From positions 1,550,001 to 1,614,000 of the forward strand of contig CANUEZ040000071.1 in the NCBI GenBank assembly GCA_948099385.1: DNA of 64,000 nucleotides, written 5' to 3'. Of the stretch, positions 48,803 to 61,700 are shown piece by piece. The first letter of the stretch is position 1, and every line of letters begins with the position of its first letter. The notes beneath the pieces were generated by a model. The model saw only the letters and a list, made by a program, of their open reading frames with translations, was not told the DNA's origin and did no database searches. The position numbers were made by a program, and so were the translations under genes. This stretch comes from Fasciola hepatica (Eukaryota > Platyhelminthes > Trematoda > Plagiorchiida > Fasciolidae).

Positions 48803-48920
48803 GGAATTGATTACACTGAAGAATAGTCGAGTGCTCAACGAAGGCGGATGGTGTTCACGAACACGTTCGGACAAGTGCCTGATCGTCCGGTCGACAAAGG
48901 AATAAACAAGCAAACTATAA
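48690..48920 (-). pseudogene. Penelope-like element relic with expanded microsatellite
   Basis: On the minus strand the nuclease end is visible as LLVYSF … RHLSERVREHHP, related to VYSF … KCLSERVREHHP of the PLE at 24,349-25,285. The cysteine/YVG core between the two halves is deleted. It runs straight into sequence matching the PLE arm (AQTD … FESYL; plus-strand TTCAGTTATTCGTGTTCATA at 48,710). The arm's short TG run has become a 32-base (GT)n here. Confidence 0.75.
48769..48800. repeat. (GT)16 microsatellite inside a PLE arm
   Basis: A pure GT run of about 32 bases, located at the position of the short TG-rich stretch in the homologous PLE arm. Confidence 0.95.
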
Positions 48921-49519
48921 AACGATGTGCTCGAGAGTGCAGGGAGAGAGATACAGCTCCGGCTCACTTGTTGGAACCGTAGGGATCAAGAGCTAAGAAT
49001 AAGTCAGTGTCAACAGCAGATTGAATATGGCAACCCGAGTAAGTGGCATGCTGTAAGTGTGGGACTCACGCAAGATTCATAGTTGGTCTGTACACTCAGT
49101 ACATGCAGCGGTGATTGTGATCCAGTTGAGTTGTAACAGTGTCCGCTATCCTTCACATTGGTCATTAGGAGTGGAGCTAGACGTGATTATCAGTGTGAGT
49201 TCAGTTTGACCATTAATTCCTATCTTATCACTACATAAGCACGGCGCTCTCAAGAAATGGAAGTTTGGTGATACGATCAGTCAAATTTGGTTTTTCTTAA
49301 CAGATGATTTGATAGTGTGAAACGCGTGGTTCGAGTTATGTGACTCGGGTGGGAGAGGAGAGAGCGATGCCGTCACAAACAATGCATGGCAAATTTTTCT
49401 ACCGTTCGATAACATAGTGTGGTCGTAATCGTTGGTAGGCTGTCAACATTTAGGTCATCAAGGAGAACCAATTGAAAGACTGGTTTTACATGCGATATGT
49501 TTGCAGATGTTTGTGTAAC
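48921..49519. other. Non-coding stretch, nothing recognised
   Basis: A possible B-box-like GGTTCGAGTT lies at about 49,328 but has no matching body. Otherwise nothing was seen. Confidence 0.35.
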
Positions 49520-49595
49520 AAAACACGCGACATGAGTGGGGCTCGAATACGAGTGCCCACATAATTGAATCATTGAACTAGAGCAGAAACCATAA
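49520..49595 (-). repeat. tRNA-like SINE copy D, short
   Basis: On the minus strand TCTAGTTCAATGATTCAATT (A-box-like) precedes GTATTCGAGCCCC (B-box-like, about 49,538-49,550) with tRNA-like spacing. Similarity to copies A-C is confined to the box region. Confidence 0.4.
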
Positions 49596-49756
49596 GGCTT
49601 ATAATAAACAACATGGAGAAGGTTAGGTCAACAAACTCTCCCAGTTCATTGGAGCAAAAGGTGAATAAATAGTGATACTGAATACAATGGCAAGGATTTA
49701 CTGCCAAGTTCGCGTACATTTTCAGTATAAGTTACCGAAATGTTTGCACCTCATAG

Positions 49757-49757
<1 letters not shown>

Positions 49758-49791
<34 letters not shown>
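49758..49791. repeat. (TA)n microsatellite
   Basis: A pure TA run of about 34 bases. Confidence 0.95.
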
Positions 49792-49792
<1 letters not shown>

Positions 49793-52700
49793 CAAATGCT
49801 CTTGCTATTGACCCAGTCGATGTGTTTCTGTGTTTAGTAATTTTATCTCATCATCAAGTGCATTACCCTCAACATTCATCGAAATAAAAGTCACAGGTAT
49901 GACTCTTCGGGAATCCGGTAGACATCTTCTGGGTTTTTGAAAGTAGGTCGCTACGTCGATTTAATTAGACAGAAACACGCTGTTTAGCAGAAACCCATAG
50001 CTGACCGCAAACATCCTTCTTCCAGGTTGTTAGATGTTCGTGTCTATTATCTGCGTTTGTTCGGAACCTTTGTTAAACAAATATGCTTCCGATTTTCAAA
50101 TTGCAGTCAATCTGCATTATAGGAATGGTAGAAGATAACCAATCACTTGCAGCTAAAACGTCTTCACTTGTTATCTCAATTTTGAAGGAATCCACACCAA
50201 GATCTTTGACTGTTCCTACCCGAATTACATTTAATTACATCGAAGCGATTACATTTCTGGTTACATCCATATGACCTCCGATTATCAACTTGTATTGTTG
50301 TAGTTAGCGGTAGGCGGTGAAATGATGTTTCATCAATAAAAGTGTAAGATCGTGCTGATGCACATAATGAGCCTTTTGGACATGGAGTTTTATTCCCTTT
50401 GCTGTTTTCAAATCGATCACTGGTCCTTGCATACGACAAATCCATTAACCCTTGGCCCCTTGCACGTTGAATGTGTTCAATCTTCCGACGGTTGGGTCAC
50501 AAGATGAAACGGTGATAAATTGAAAATTCCACTTGCTATTACTGGGAGCATTGTTCATTGTGCGTAGTAAATGGAATTGTAAAATACACGATAACTGGCG
50601 ACGAATGACACTGATAACTCATCAAAATACGACTTATTATTCTGGACGTGCCATAGTGCAACAGTATGCATGCATAAAACATTTTTAATAAAACAGTCGA
50701 TCTTTGCTATTTACAAGTTATTTTAGCAATCACTATCCAGTTAGCAATAAAAGAACGACCAAGTGGATGCGATTTAGCAGTCAAAAGACACAACGTTTGA
50801 CTACCACTTATAGTATAGTTGTCAGGTAATAGAACATTATGTGAAAACTCGACCAAAGTTTCTGCGAAAACCTGATGCGACAACTACTGAGCTTTGACTA
50901 ATGGAGTTTTTCTTGCTTTTCCCATTTCAGATGAAACACATGCAACCCCACATGGAATACTGTGGGCTTCATATGTCGAAATAAGCTAAACAGGAACAAA
51001 ATCGAACAAAATTGTCATTGGCTTATGATGGATTGATCCAAAATTATTCGCCTTCTTTTCAGCATCCGGAACTAATAAATTTAGTATGCACCGATAGAAC
51101 CAGTCTGATGAACATTAACATTGGATTCTACACTTCATTATCTTATCAAACGACAGACTCAGGCTACATGTGCATTGTCACGTGATAGATTGCCGTTGAG
51201 ACTCCTACAGGTATCTTTACTTCCTGATCTGTACAATGGTGATAATGAACATGCATCTACTCCCCATCCAGTTTAAAGATTTGGTTTTGTTTACTGTGGG
51301 ATTTGCATCTTCCTCGGCCTAACCAACCCAAAGTAACGCACACTATTACCGTAATTCATATAATGCATATATTATTTTGTACAGTAATTGCTTTCTGTTC
51401 TATTCCGTTCCACAATGGCTGAGAATAACGCTTCTTTGCTCGCGATCAATCTTGCTTGATTAGCGTAAAACCCAATGGTCATATAGGGAACTGATCCTAT
51501 GTAGGGATTCTTATACTTTCACACGCGATCCAGTGAGCTGAAGATTCGTTTCCATTATCCAGTCAGTCAGCTGACAACAAGATCGTGCGAAATCAGCGAG
51601 GTCTCTTTCTGACTGGTCTGTAAATTTTCTGCACATAGTTATTTATTTCCTTTGGTATATAAACGAGTTTGTTTCGTTTGAGACACCTTTGATCCACGAA
51701 GTGATCACCGTGGAGATTCGCCTTGTGTCTATGTAATATTTGTGTACCTTTGGTAAAAGAGCCTTACTGGAGCATAACCTTGCGTTTTCAGTCTTGGGGA
51801 TTATTGTGCCATGACCAGACCGACAGCTTAGCATTTGCTACAGAGGTATTTCATTTAGCTAATCCGAAAACGATGCTATTTAGATATTGCAACTGCAATT
51901 ATAAACGGGAAGCTAGGAAATAAGAGCAATTCTGTCCAGTGTGAGGAATTGTGCACGAAATGATGGCTCGTTCCATAATGATATCCGTTTGTTCAATTAC
52001 GGGCAGATTTCAAGATTGCACTGTCGTCTTCCTTCACCCTGGCCACCCTTTGGTCACGGAAATCACATTTCGTTTCGCAGTGAATGCGACCAGTTGAAAT
52101 AGCCAATCATCTCCGACAAATGTGTTGCTGTTTAGGATCTACCACAAACCATTTTTCTAGTTCTGAATACACAGGGAGTATATTGCCAATAGTCAGAGGG
52201 ATTCAATCATGATTCTTACGAATCTAAGTTACTCCAGACAGAGTGTCTGCTCCAGAAGAACTTATCACAATGTGTGATTCCACATCACCGAGAAGGAAGT
52301 TCACAATTGTATTTGAGTACAGTTGCTGCATTTTTATTTAGAAACACAGATGTAGGCTTCTTGTTGAGACACATATTCCTGTCACTGTGAACTGTCACCC
52401 ACATGTGTTACCTGTTGTACGCACTCCCGACACACGAACATTTTCAAATATTTTGCCAAGATTCCTGATCAAAGCTATTTTATTGAGCATCATTTTTTCA
52501 TGTTTGCAAGCCATATAGGCAGGGACAAATGGCAAATACCATAAAAGATCAAAGGGCTTAAACCAGCTTGGCTGAAGACGGGAAACAAAATCCATTACGA
52601 GTGTAATTGTGGTACACCTTGTGGATAATGGGCAAAAGTAAATGATTGCTTGCTCAAAATAATGTACACAGTCCCAACAAATGCGTCAGAAGTCTAGCAG

Positions 52701-52997
52701 CGACAGAGACTGGAACGACCAAATTACTCAGTCAATCCCTGCGTTCTCAAAACCTTTTTGATTAAAGCTCTCAAATCGCCATGACGGCGATCTGAGGTTG
52801 ACCCTCGAACTCATCGTGACCAGAGTGCTCACACTTTGGTTGAAACCGAAAATGGATAATCCCGTAAACTCATGTTCATCGTTTCACTGGTGCTTTTCCC
52901 AAACACCGTACAACAGCAATTCCGCACCCCTATATATTGTAACTACGCCACACCAAATTTATGACTAACCAGTCACATTTTGATACACAGAAGCAGG

Positions 52998-53001
<4 letters not shown>

Positions 53002-53028
<27 letters not shown>
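53002..53028. repeat. (TG)n microsatellite
   Basis: A pure TG run of about 27 bases, followed by further TG-rich sequence to about 53,045. Confidence 0.95.
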
Positions 53029-54067
53029 CTGGAGGGGTGTGTGTACACGCGCATAATATCAGTTGATTGCCCGTTCACATCACCTTACAGATAGAAACTG
53101 ACTCGTAGGACTTCTCATGAAGATCGATGGAAAGTCTATTTGGGGAGCTGAGAGTGTACTGATTGTTTTCGTTCGGTAAAACAGTCAGACCTCGGTGACA
53201 CAGAAGAGGCCGCTTTTTGTGCCACCGGTAATACAAAGGTAACCAAAAGTACATGTAGTGGGAATTCCACCTCGTTCTTTTCAAATACCGTTACCGAGTC
53301 ATGACTATTCCTGAAATGATTGACATGTCGTACGGCTGCAACGTTGTCCAACGGATCACCAACGGATCACATTCCCTAATAGGTTCACAGTTACTCCTGG
53401 TGTTGACTGCCTTCAGTTATGATGAAAACGGAGAACGTAATCACGACCACTTTTGGAGAAACTATGTGGCCATGCCAAGTGATATCTGTTGAAGCGCCTT
53501 CCTATTAGATCGTTTTGCAGGGTTCGTGTGACCGTGGAAAACATGGCGTCTAACTATATTCGCATTCGTCTGCCAAGGAAGGCTTTTGCTAGTGTTGAGT
53601 GGTTTGTTATCCGAAAGTTATCAAGCATCTATTGTAGACTTCCTTCCATTTGCAACTTTTTGAAATCCCACTTCAGTGTGTATACATAACATCTTGCCTG
53701 ACAGTTTGATTGAGAGCGATAAACTGCACTGCGAACACGGTCAGTTCCATTGGAATAAACTCAGTGGAGGTGAACTTGGTCCCGTTATCAATAAACATGT
53801 TGTCTTGGATCCCAAACTGATCAAAAAGACTGTGGTGGAATTCATTTTCTTTTTATACTCAGCCGTTTAAATCGAGGAAACGACAGGACACCGAGTCATT
53901 TTTGTGACATGTATCGCCTATTTTTGTCATATGTCAGTTACATGTGCATGAGAAAGCTGGACTCAAAATTTGTGGACGTCTATTTGTGTGTGCGTGTTCG
54001 TGCGCGCGTGTTTGCAAAACGGTTGGATTGCCCTTGACATTGTTTAAGCCAAACACCAATGAGTAAA

Positions 54068-54472
54068 TCATAAATGACCGTGGATGTGTGCGATCGAATG
54101 ACAGTCGATGAGTGGATAGTCTGACGCGGTCATGATCTTATCGATCGGGGGTCGCGGACGGAAAATGGGATTGAATGAATCCCAACGAATCTTTGGGTTT
54201 CGGTAAAATGCCGTGACTGAAGATAATTCAATGACGAAACTCATGATATGTTCGCCATCGATGAGCTCGGGTTTCTCATTGACATCCATTCGTTCACCAA
54301 GATCCCAATCAGTTATGGCTGAGAATTTGTCACTGCCGCTTCGAGGGAATTGTTTAACGACGTGAGGGTAATTGGGATCAAATAATCTCCTTGAATAAGA
54401 TAGGAAATGCTGCCCTTCGGTAAGGTGTAAAACCTGAAATTCAGCCGCCGAATTGCTGAACTGCAGATTACC
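54068..54472 (-). CDS. Candidate host exon, unrecognised protein
   Basis: The minus-strand frame is open for 134 codons from a splice-acceptor-like TTCATTTGTAG (ending at 54,473) to a TGA at 54,068. A second acceptor-like TGAATTTCAG lies in frame at 54,434. The peptide has balanced composition with regularly spaced aromatic and charged residues: VLHLTEGQHFLSYSRR, LFDPNYPHVVKQFPRSG, SDKFSAITDWDLGERMD, RWDSFNPIFRPRPPIDKI. It reads like real protein and unlike the chance frames around it. The DPNYP ... FP spacing faintly recalls hemopexin-type repeats, but I do not claim membership. No strong donor is seen, so this may be a terminal exon. No neighbouring exon was identified. Confidence 0.4.
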   Translation of the reverse strand, partial: GNLQFSNSAAEFQVLHLTEGQHFLSYSRRLFDPNYPHVVKQFPRSGSDKFSAITDWDLGERMDVNEKPELIDGEHIMSFVIELSSVTAFYRNPKIRWDSFNPIFRPRPPIDKIMTASDYPLIDCHSIAHIHGHL

Positions 54473-55267
54473 CTACAAATGAACTGTGGACACTAGTGGG
54501 TACAACCGATCCCCATCTGTACAGCTCACCGGGTGCAAAAATCGAGCATGGAAGCATTCGTGAACAACTTTCGTTGGGCTCTCGTTGAGTATAGTTTTGC
54601 ATCAAAAATGGAATAAGAAGTTCAGTTTCATTTCTGGAAAGGAAAGTGTGTGACAACTAAGGATGGGTGAGTTTGCCATTTATTGTATTACAAACAAATC
54701 AATGACCATGGCCACCTCATTGGTGAACCAAAGTTTGGTGAAAATACGAAACTTTCAATCCCGGAAGAAGTCGCCCATTTGACAACATAAATCTAGGGAA
54801 GACCAAATGCTACTCTTATGGGAATCAAATAATAAAAATAATTCATCCTCAGGTGCATAGAAGATTTCAAACTGGAATGTAAACAAACGTTTTTTGATAT
54901 GAGTCTGTCTTCAATAGCGCCTGGACTATTGGGTAGTTTCACCAATGCTCGGATTGATAACAGAACTCACCTTGTATAATTTGCCGACCCGTGCACAAAG
55001 ACGTTGTGCTAGAGCGTGCATCGTTTATATCATAAGAATAACTGACGAAATTCTGTTTGGCAACGCGCCGGACGCCGGGATTTGTCACGCAGATTGTATG
55101 TACAGTCATCGCTTGCTCATTTACGTGATTTCCATGGATTACTCACAGCTAGTGGCTCAGAATAATTGCGAATATGAAATGTGTTTGGTCGTGGCATTCA
55201 GACACGTGTTTTGGAATCACAACATTCTTACCTTTTCAATGGAGCATGAAACAAAATAAACCCGCAG
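54473..55267. other. Non-coding stretch, nothing recognised
   Basis: If the exon at 54,068-54,472 is real, this is its upstream intron. A 104-codon plus-strand frame (54,945-55,259) shows no motif. Confidence 0.3.
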
Positions 55268-55371
55268 GAAGGACTACAAATTCTCGTTTCAAAACTGCAC
55301 CATCGTCTTCCGGCGCACAATCCAAGCTGAAACTGATGAGTCTTTCGGTTTTGGACGAAAAACAACTTCAG
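55268..55371 (+). CDS. Weak candidate exon
   Basis: A 104-nt plus-strand stretch lies between AACCCGCAG and a CAG|GTATAA donor. It is open in one phase and encodes a Ser/Arg/Lys-rich segment ending KLMSLSVLDEKQLQ. No family is recognised. The support is only the splice-like borders and peptide composition. Confidence 0.2.
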
Positions 55372-57803
55372 GTATAACTACACAAAAGTGATACAACAAA
55401 AGCAGGCGTTGTTGTTTTTCCTCGATGTTTTGGGCTCTGAGCTCAATGCTACAGGGGTCATATTCTAAGTTCTATTGATAATTCTGTACAACTTGGTGAA
55501 CATATAATGGACGGTGATTCGGCTAAAGGAGGATTGTGGAGTGCGGGAATACGGGACTACGCTTGACCTACTGCGATGAAATAGGACTACGTTCGATTTC
55601 GAACACAATGGAAAATCTACGTGTTTTTGTATACTTGCTTTCATCATCTAAACTGCAAACTTTCGTAATTTCTTAGTATTACATGTATACTCTGGTCGTG
55701 TCTTCCACTAGAACATCGGTGGAAAATTGAAGGAAATAAAATTCTGAAGCTTATCAAATATCTATTCAACCAAAATGTGTGCAAGTGGAGTGTGCATTCA
55801 GTGATTATTAACGAATGAAATAGAAATATATATCAGCCTTTGAATAGTACATCACCCCATCACCCGGAAACAATATTCTGGATCTTTCAGACTGTTTCTT
55901 GCTGAGAGGTATTACATTTAGGGAGCGAGATAGCCAATGAAAACGATTTTTTTGCAGGTAGGATATTACAATCATCGGCTTGCACGCTATGAGGGAAGGG
56001 GACCAATATATTTGCATTTAGGCAGGCAATAAGTACCTGTTCTGTATGGGTACTAAAACCTAGTAAAGTTTCTCTTTCGGAATAACTACTAATAACATAT
56101 GCAATCTCCTAAACTGTTTTCGGACTTTCGAATCCATGGTTTTTGTGAATCATATTTCAAGAACTTGGGTTTCCGGTCACTCAGAACGACGATCACCTAA
56201 GTAGATAGACTTCAGGCACACAACTTCCCATGATTGCTTTTCAGCATGAGCACACACCCTAGAAACAAGTGACACATGTTTTGAAGGATCCGTTGTATTA
56301 AAAGCACGTCACTGTAACTAGAAATTTTAATTGGAAAAACAACAAAGGTAACAAATACCAATAAATGCTGTTTCAGGGAACAGCAATTTCCTCCTGAAGT
56401 AGTTCATTGCATAACTGCATGCCTGAGGGTTGAATCAGGAATATGATATTTTCAGTAAATAATTCACACATCGTCCATTCTAGTAAATCATTCACATGAA
56501 TGCCGATGTTCTAATTGTGTATCAATCATTCCACGGGATATCTGGCAATGAGATCCTAATGACCCGTGTGATATAACCAAAATTCAGCTATAGCTTACTT
56601 GTATAATATACCAAGAATACTCTTTCTACTGATTTAGTTCTAAGTAGCAACTTGTTTAAGTTTGTTTGATGACGATTAGACGTTATTGGTGCATGCTTGA
56701 ACTGTGGGCTGTCCTGTAGTTCAAGAGTCGATGGCGAACTTTCACGGTCCAATGGCGATCGTTTAAGAGCTCTCGATTGTGTGCAAAATGCCACGGCTAA
56801 CATTGTGGTTCTGCTGTCTGTTAGTTTAATTCGACCGATAGGTGAGCACACTAATTGTTAACTATATTTCATAAAATAAACTTGGTGGAATGGACATCGA
56901 CACGCATGTGACATATTCATTACATCGTAAGGAAAAGCAGTTCAGCGGTTAGTGCACTAAGCTGAATGTATTGGACCAACAAAATACAGACTGATTGAAC
57001 CTAACAGTTATTCGAATAACATTTTACAAGTAGGTCTGTGGATCGAATTGATAAGACTGAGCTAATTAAGCTGAAATATTATTGCTCGCTGCTGTATTAC
57101 ACCTTTTGCAGCATGGATCCGATACAGCCAGCAATGAGCGTCGTGTGAATGGGTTTTATGTGAAAGCATTTCTCGATTTGTGATTACGCGTACCAGTTTA
57201 TGTAACTTTTGGAGGGAAGTGAAAAATGAAATTCGAACTATAGTATGAGGCAATAGCTGTTGAAATGTTTGTCTGCAAAGCGTGTGAGGCAATTTATTCC
57301 AAAAAATCATATCTGCGATCTCCGATAGTTTGTCTATCGGATACTCGCAAAATCGTCACTTTGTGCAATTACCAGTTGCCTCACTATGTTACTCAACCCA
57401 GTATTCACCACTTCAATGAGAGTGAAAAATTGACCCGGAGTTGGAATCTAGCGAGTTGAATGTCCCGGGGCTAAAGTAACGATTTCCGTCCTCATGTGAA
57501 TAGGGCATTGTGGAATAAAAAATACAGCTGATGCACCCAGCTGTTCGGTGCAGACTTTTCCTGAGCACTCCACAAGAAACTGAATAAATGTATACGCATT
57601 CGTTCATGGATGGCATTTGCAACACTCGATTGAGACGGGAGACTGTTAGCAGGCAAGGTTTTGATTCAGCCCAGCCAGCCCAGCCACAAGCCACACGCAT
57701 AAAGCATAAGGTCGCATCATATGTGCAATTTCCATCCCAATATAACGACTTGATATAGCTGTGCAAGTCATGTGAGCGACTGCGTGTACGGTACTGATTT
57801 AAC
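55372..57803. other. Non-coding stretch, nothing recognised
   Basis: Short frames only. A tRNA-like AGCGGTTAGTGCAC at about 56,944 lacks a convincing B box. Confidence 0.4.
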
Positions 57804-57954
57804 CTTCATCACTTTTCAAGTCACTGTCTGAATGAGTGCTTCTACGTTTGCAGAATTTCCCACGAAGGAAGTTGAGATAATCAACCTGAGTTAACAGGTG
57901 AATACAGATTCGTATCCCAAGCGGAAAAACATCGATGAAGACCGAAGAACGATT
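57804..57954 (-). CDS. Candidate exon, possibly terminal
   Basis: On the minus strand a strong polypyrimidine tract and acceptor (CTCTCTGCATACTGCAG) precede an open stretch. It encodes NRSSVFIDVFPLGIRICIHL, then LTQVDYLNFLRGKFCKRR and a Ser/Asp-rich acidic end. Either translation stops at a TAA just after 57,804, giving a C-terminal exon, or the GAAG|GTTAAA serves as a weak donor. The hydrophobic-then-basic pattern could be the end of a membrane protein. The family is unknown. Confidence 0.35.
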
Positions 57955-58569
57955 CTGCAGTATGCAGAGAGAGTGGCAGAGGATTCGGAAAAGGTAAAAT
58001 GTCCAATGAATTTGCAATAGATCGGTGGTTACTGGTTGAGAAGAGAACTTTGCAATCGGTTTAAGTGGGAGAGAGTAAAATATGGAACTGGTACACTTAG
58101 AAGTATTGGCCCATTTATCTTCCATTGATCATCTTCTCATTAAACTTCTGTATGCCACGAGGAAACTATGTATACATTCGATCAAGAGAAACAAGACTGA
58201 AGTCAGAGCGAGACCAGCTGAATGCGTGATATGGCTACAGAATCATGGGGGCTCAGTCCCACGATTTTACATGGGTGAAAACAATTCCGAAATGTGAGTC
58301 CCAATGGGTGATTAGACGGTGAATCACAATACTGTTCATGATGCTTCTTACATCCTTGAAGCCTTTGAAACGACTGCCAATGGCTCCTAACTGATCGCCG
58401 CAGGCACTTCATTGAAAGAAAAACCTGCAATTGTTTTCCCAGAAAGAAAACCTCAATCACTTTACTAGACAATACATCGAACCACTTCAGTAAATGGTTT
58501 TGTCCGATAGTTTTACAGGAAGGTCAACTAACCAAAACTGAATATTACTCATACAGTACGCAAGAGAGT
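57955..58569. other. Non-coding stretch, nothing recognised
   Basis: If the exon at 57,804-57,954 is real, this would be intron. Confidence 0.3.
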
Positions 58570-58750
58570 ACGGTGAGCGAGCGTGGTAGCTCAGATTTGG
58601 TGGACAGCCTAGTCAAGTTGACAGTCAGCACTGGTGCGGTACCAAGTCCAAGGCTTGAGACAACGGATCCTCGGGTAGCGGGACAGCCGATCGGTAGAGT
58701 GGATCGATAGACGAGAAATGAATCTTGTTAGTGTTGTTTAAGTCTCAAGG
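58570..58750 (+). repeat. Possible tRNA-derived repeat, different family
   Basis: TGGTAGCTCAG (58,584-58,594) is a good A box. GGTACCAAGTCC (58,638-58,649), 44 bases later, is a B-box variant. No cloverleaf or acceptor stem is evident and no second copy was seen in the window. Confidence 0.35.
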
Positions 58751-61700
58751 CGTGGTCGTCCACACCAGTCCAAATAATTCGATGTGTGCAGTGTGTGTAC
58801 ACATGGACTGAAAACCTATCTATTCTTTGTTTTTCGAAACAAAACAAGATATTTCTCAGGCAGGACAGATTTCTCACTAGAGCTAGTGGGATGGCACAGA
58901 ACAAGTATCATGCCGAAAAGTGGGCTGACAAAATGTAAAAAACCATCCATCCCGTTCCACTAAAGTGCGCAATGTCACGAAACACGACTGAATTATTGTC
59001 CCCAAATCTTCGAAAGAGTAGTTGTAAACTCCAAAAGAATATTTCAACAAAACGGAACTAAATATTTCAAAGGTGATGGAAAAGAAGACCATGAACGTGA
59101 CTCTTCTTCATACACTCACATGTTCTCATTCGAATCCTGGAGAATGATTATGCAGTAAGTAATTACATTTTATTATTATGATAGACAGCCATGTGAAGTA
59201 TAAATAGACGACGAAACATGCTTCTCAGAAGAAAGGGCTAATAAAGAAGCATAATTGATTTATAACCACTTGGAGGAATAGCTCACTAGCCAGTGACTGA
59301 TTGTTTGGTATGGGAAGGTTGAATAAGTTCCGGCAATTTATTTATTTGCGTACCCTTTGAATTCCACTTATCCAATGCTTCGAAGTAGCACATTTGTATT
59401 TAGTAGTTCGCCTTCGGTAATGAGTATTTGATCCATCTGGTATATATGATTACACCCAGAGTTGATCAAAGACAAGGCTATTCGGTGCTCTAACCCCGGC
59501 TAGGTCAATGACCAACTGTGACCTGGTGCGTGCAAACTAATTAGTGTAGATGCCTAAACTACCTTTATCAACTAGGTTCCGCCTACACTAAAGGCGAAAA
59601 TAATTGGCTATCATTGGCTGAATCGGACGTGATAATACTGTTTATCACCACTTCCGACACATCAGATTAATCACGCTATTTTTTATAGATATTTGCTTTA
59701 AGATATTCCCTTTTTTCGAACTACTTGAGCATTACTTGAGTAAATCAAGCCCTATGAATACCTTATAACTATAAGATCAAAACTTCACCGTGAAAACGGT
59801 TACCCCCGGCAACAGAAATGTCCGCTAGTTTGAATTTCTACCGCAAATGCTATTTTGACAATAAAATATTTTATGAACACGAATTCATTTGGCGGCATGT
59901 TCTGATAAATTTCGACGAGCTGCTTATGACAATCGCAGTCTCCCTATATAAGGTATGGGTAAATATTCCTGGGAATAACATGGTTATACAAGTGTTGCAT
60001 AAATTTTAACATTTCGTCCAACTGTCTGCGTCGACATTTTCTTGCTTTGTTTGAATAGAAAAGGTGTTTTGAATGAGGACAATGCATCAAAAAGCTTACC
60101 TCTATTAGATCGTTCCTTCACTTTATCATAGAAAAGGGGGCCAACAATAAAATGCACTGGATCTTACTTTAAAGAAACATTTGAGAAACCAGAATTCCTC
60201 GTATTATTTTGCATGCTAAAGCTTATCGCACCTGATGATGTATCGTCATTGTACTACCTGCCACCCAAGCATTGATTAGGTAGATTGTGCAATTCGGTAG
60301 AGCAAACTCGTTTTTTAAATCAGTTCGTCAGCAGAATAGGAAAGTACCTGTTATGGACAATGGTGCGGTAGAAATGCAGATCTACACAGTTTGGTAGAGG
60401 GTAATATCACCGATGACAATCAACCTGCTTTGGGTTCAAAGTGGTCAGAAATTCTCAAATATATCCAAAAAGAAACGATCCCAATTTGGGAAGGGTGATA
60501 TCAGGCGACATGCATTGGATCAACTTTATTTGGTACGAGCAGAAGTCGCTCTTTTATCAAGTTGCCTGCTGTTGCACGAAACAAGTAAGGATTGCTATGC
60601 TTGTATGTGATTGAAGGAGCGTAGCATGCACTAATGTGAATGAAGAAGGGCCAAACTTTCACTGTTGGAATCAGACAGTACGGACGACGGAAGTAAATGA
60701 AGCCAATAAGGACACAATCGGGTATTTTTGGGTTTCAGACCAGTGCAGGATCGGAAAGACTCTGCAGTATCACTCACCGGTAACTTTGCTTGTTGCAGTT
60801 AAACTTGCAACGTATGAATGATGCAAAATGTCCCGCCTTTGTTGTTTCACGTTTATACATCAGTTTGGGTTTATAAACGAATTTTCCCATGTTCATTATG
60901 ACAACTAGTTGTAAAAGATTGGAGGCGTTTTTCCTGGTAAGTGAACCTCTGAACCTATGTGAATGATACTGATTCGTCGTGATGAGTGATTATGTTTCCA
61001 CAAACCAAATAACCTAATTAAGTGGCCGTAAAGACCAACTGTCTCCAAAAGTGATATTGTTCTTGAATTACCTATATCATCATGTGGAATTATTTGATGG
61101 AATTTTCGACCATAAACAGATGGTAAAATGCATTGATTATTTGACAGCACCTGACATTTGTTCCAGGGTTGTGATACCCATTGCAATGCGGAGTACATAA
61201 AACATCTGGCTGGGACATTCCGAGTATTTTGGAATTAAGTGGGTTTGGTATGTGTGCTGGCGCATTTAGGCAATCGGTTTATCTCGTTTAGTGTGCCTGT
61301 TTGCAATTTAAATTGATAATGCTTTGTAAACTGTAACATTTAACTGTCTCCAATAAGAGCGACAGAATGTTTTATATTAAACGATTGACACCTTCAAGAG
61401 CAGTGCTCTTTGAACACCACAAAAAGTGGCCATTGGGCTGAAGTGTATGAACTTACCTTGACGGATATTCATTCGGATTTCTGTTTTAATTTGGGACATG
61501 ATTTCAACCAACTATGAGAAACTAGTTATTCAGTTTGGTGTGAAACCATCTTTTTCGAAAGAAGCCGGATATTGCGAACGATATGGTACGCTCGCATTTG
61601 ATATGAACTGGATTCAGGATGGTGCCATCTTCTTAAGGCCCAACTGCTCTATCGTCGGGATTACAGGCCCTAAACAATATGCATCGGTCAGTGAGGTGGC

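Larger units (their letters stand above)
49596..54067. other. Non-coding stretch with microsatellites
   Basis: No gene was recognised in about 4.5 kb. The 50,176-50,445 minus frame and the 53,489-53,870 plus frames carry no known motif. Confidence 0.4.

Noticed and set aside
56940..57000. tRNA-like sequence AGCGGTTAGTGCAC
   Set aside because: No convincing B box at the right spacing and no related copy in the window.
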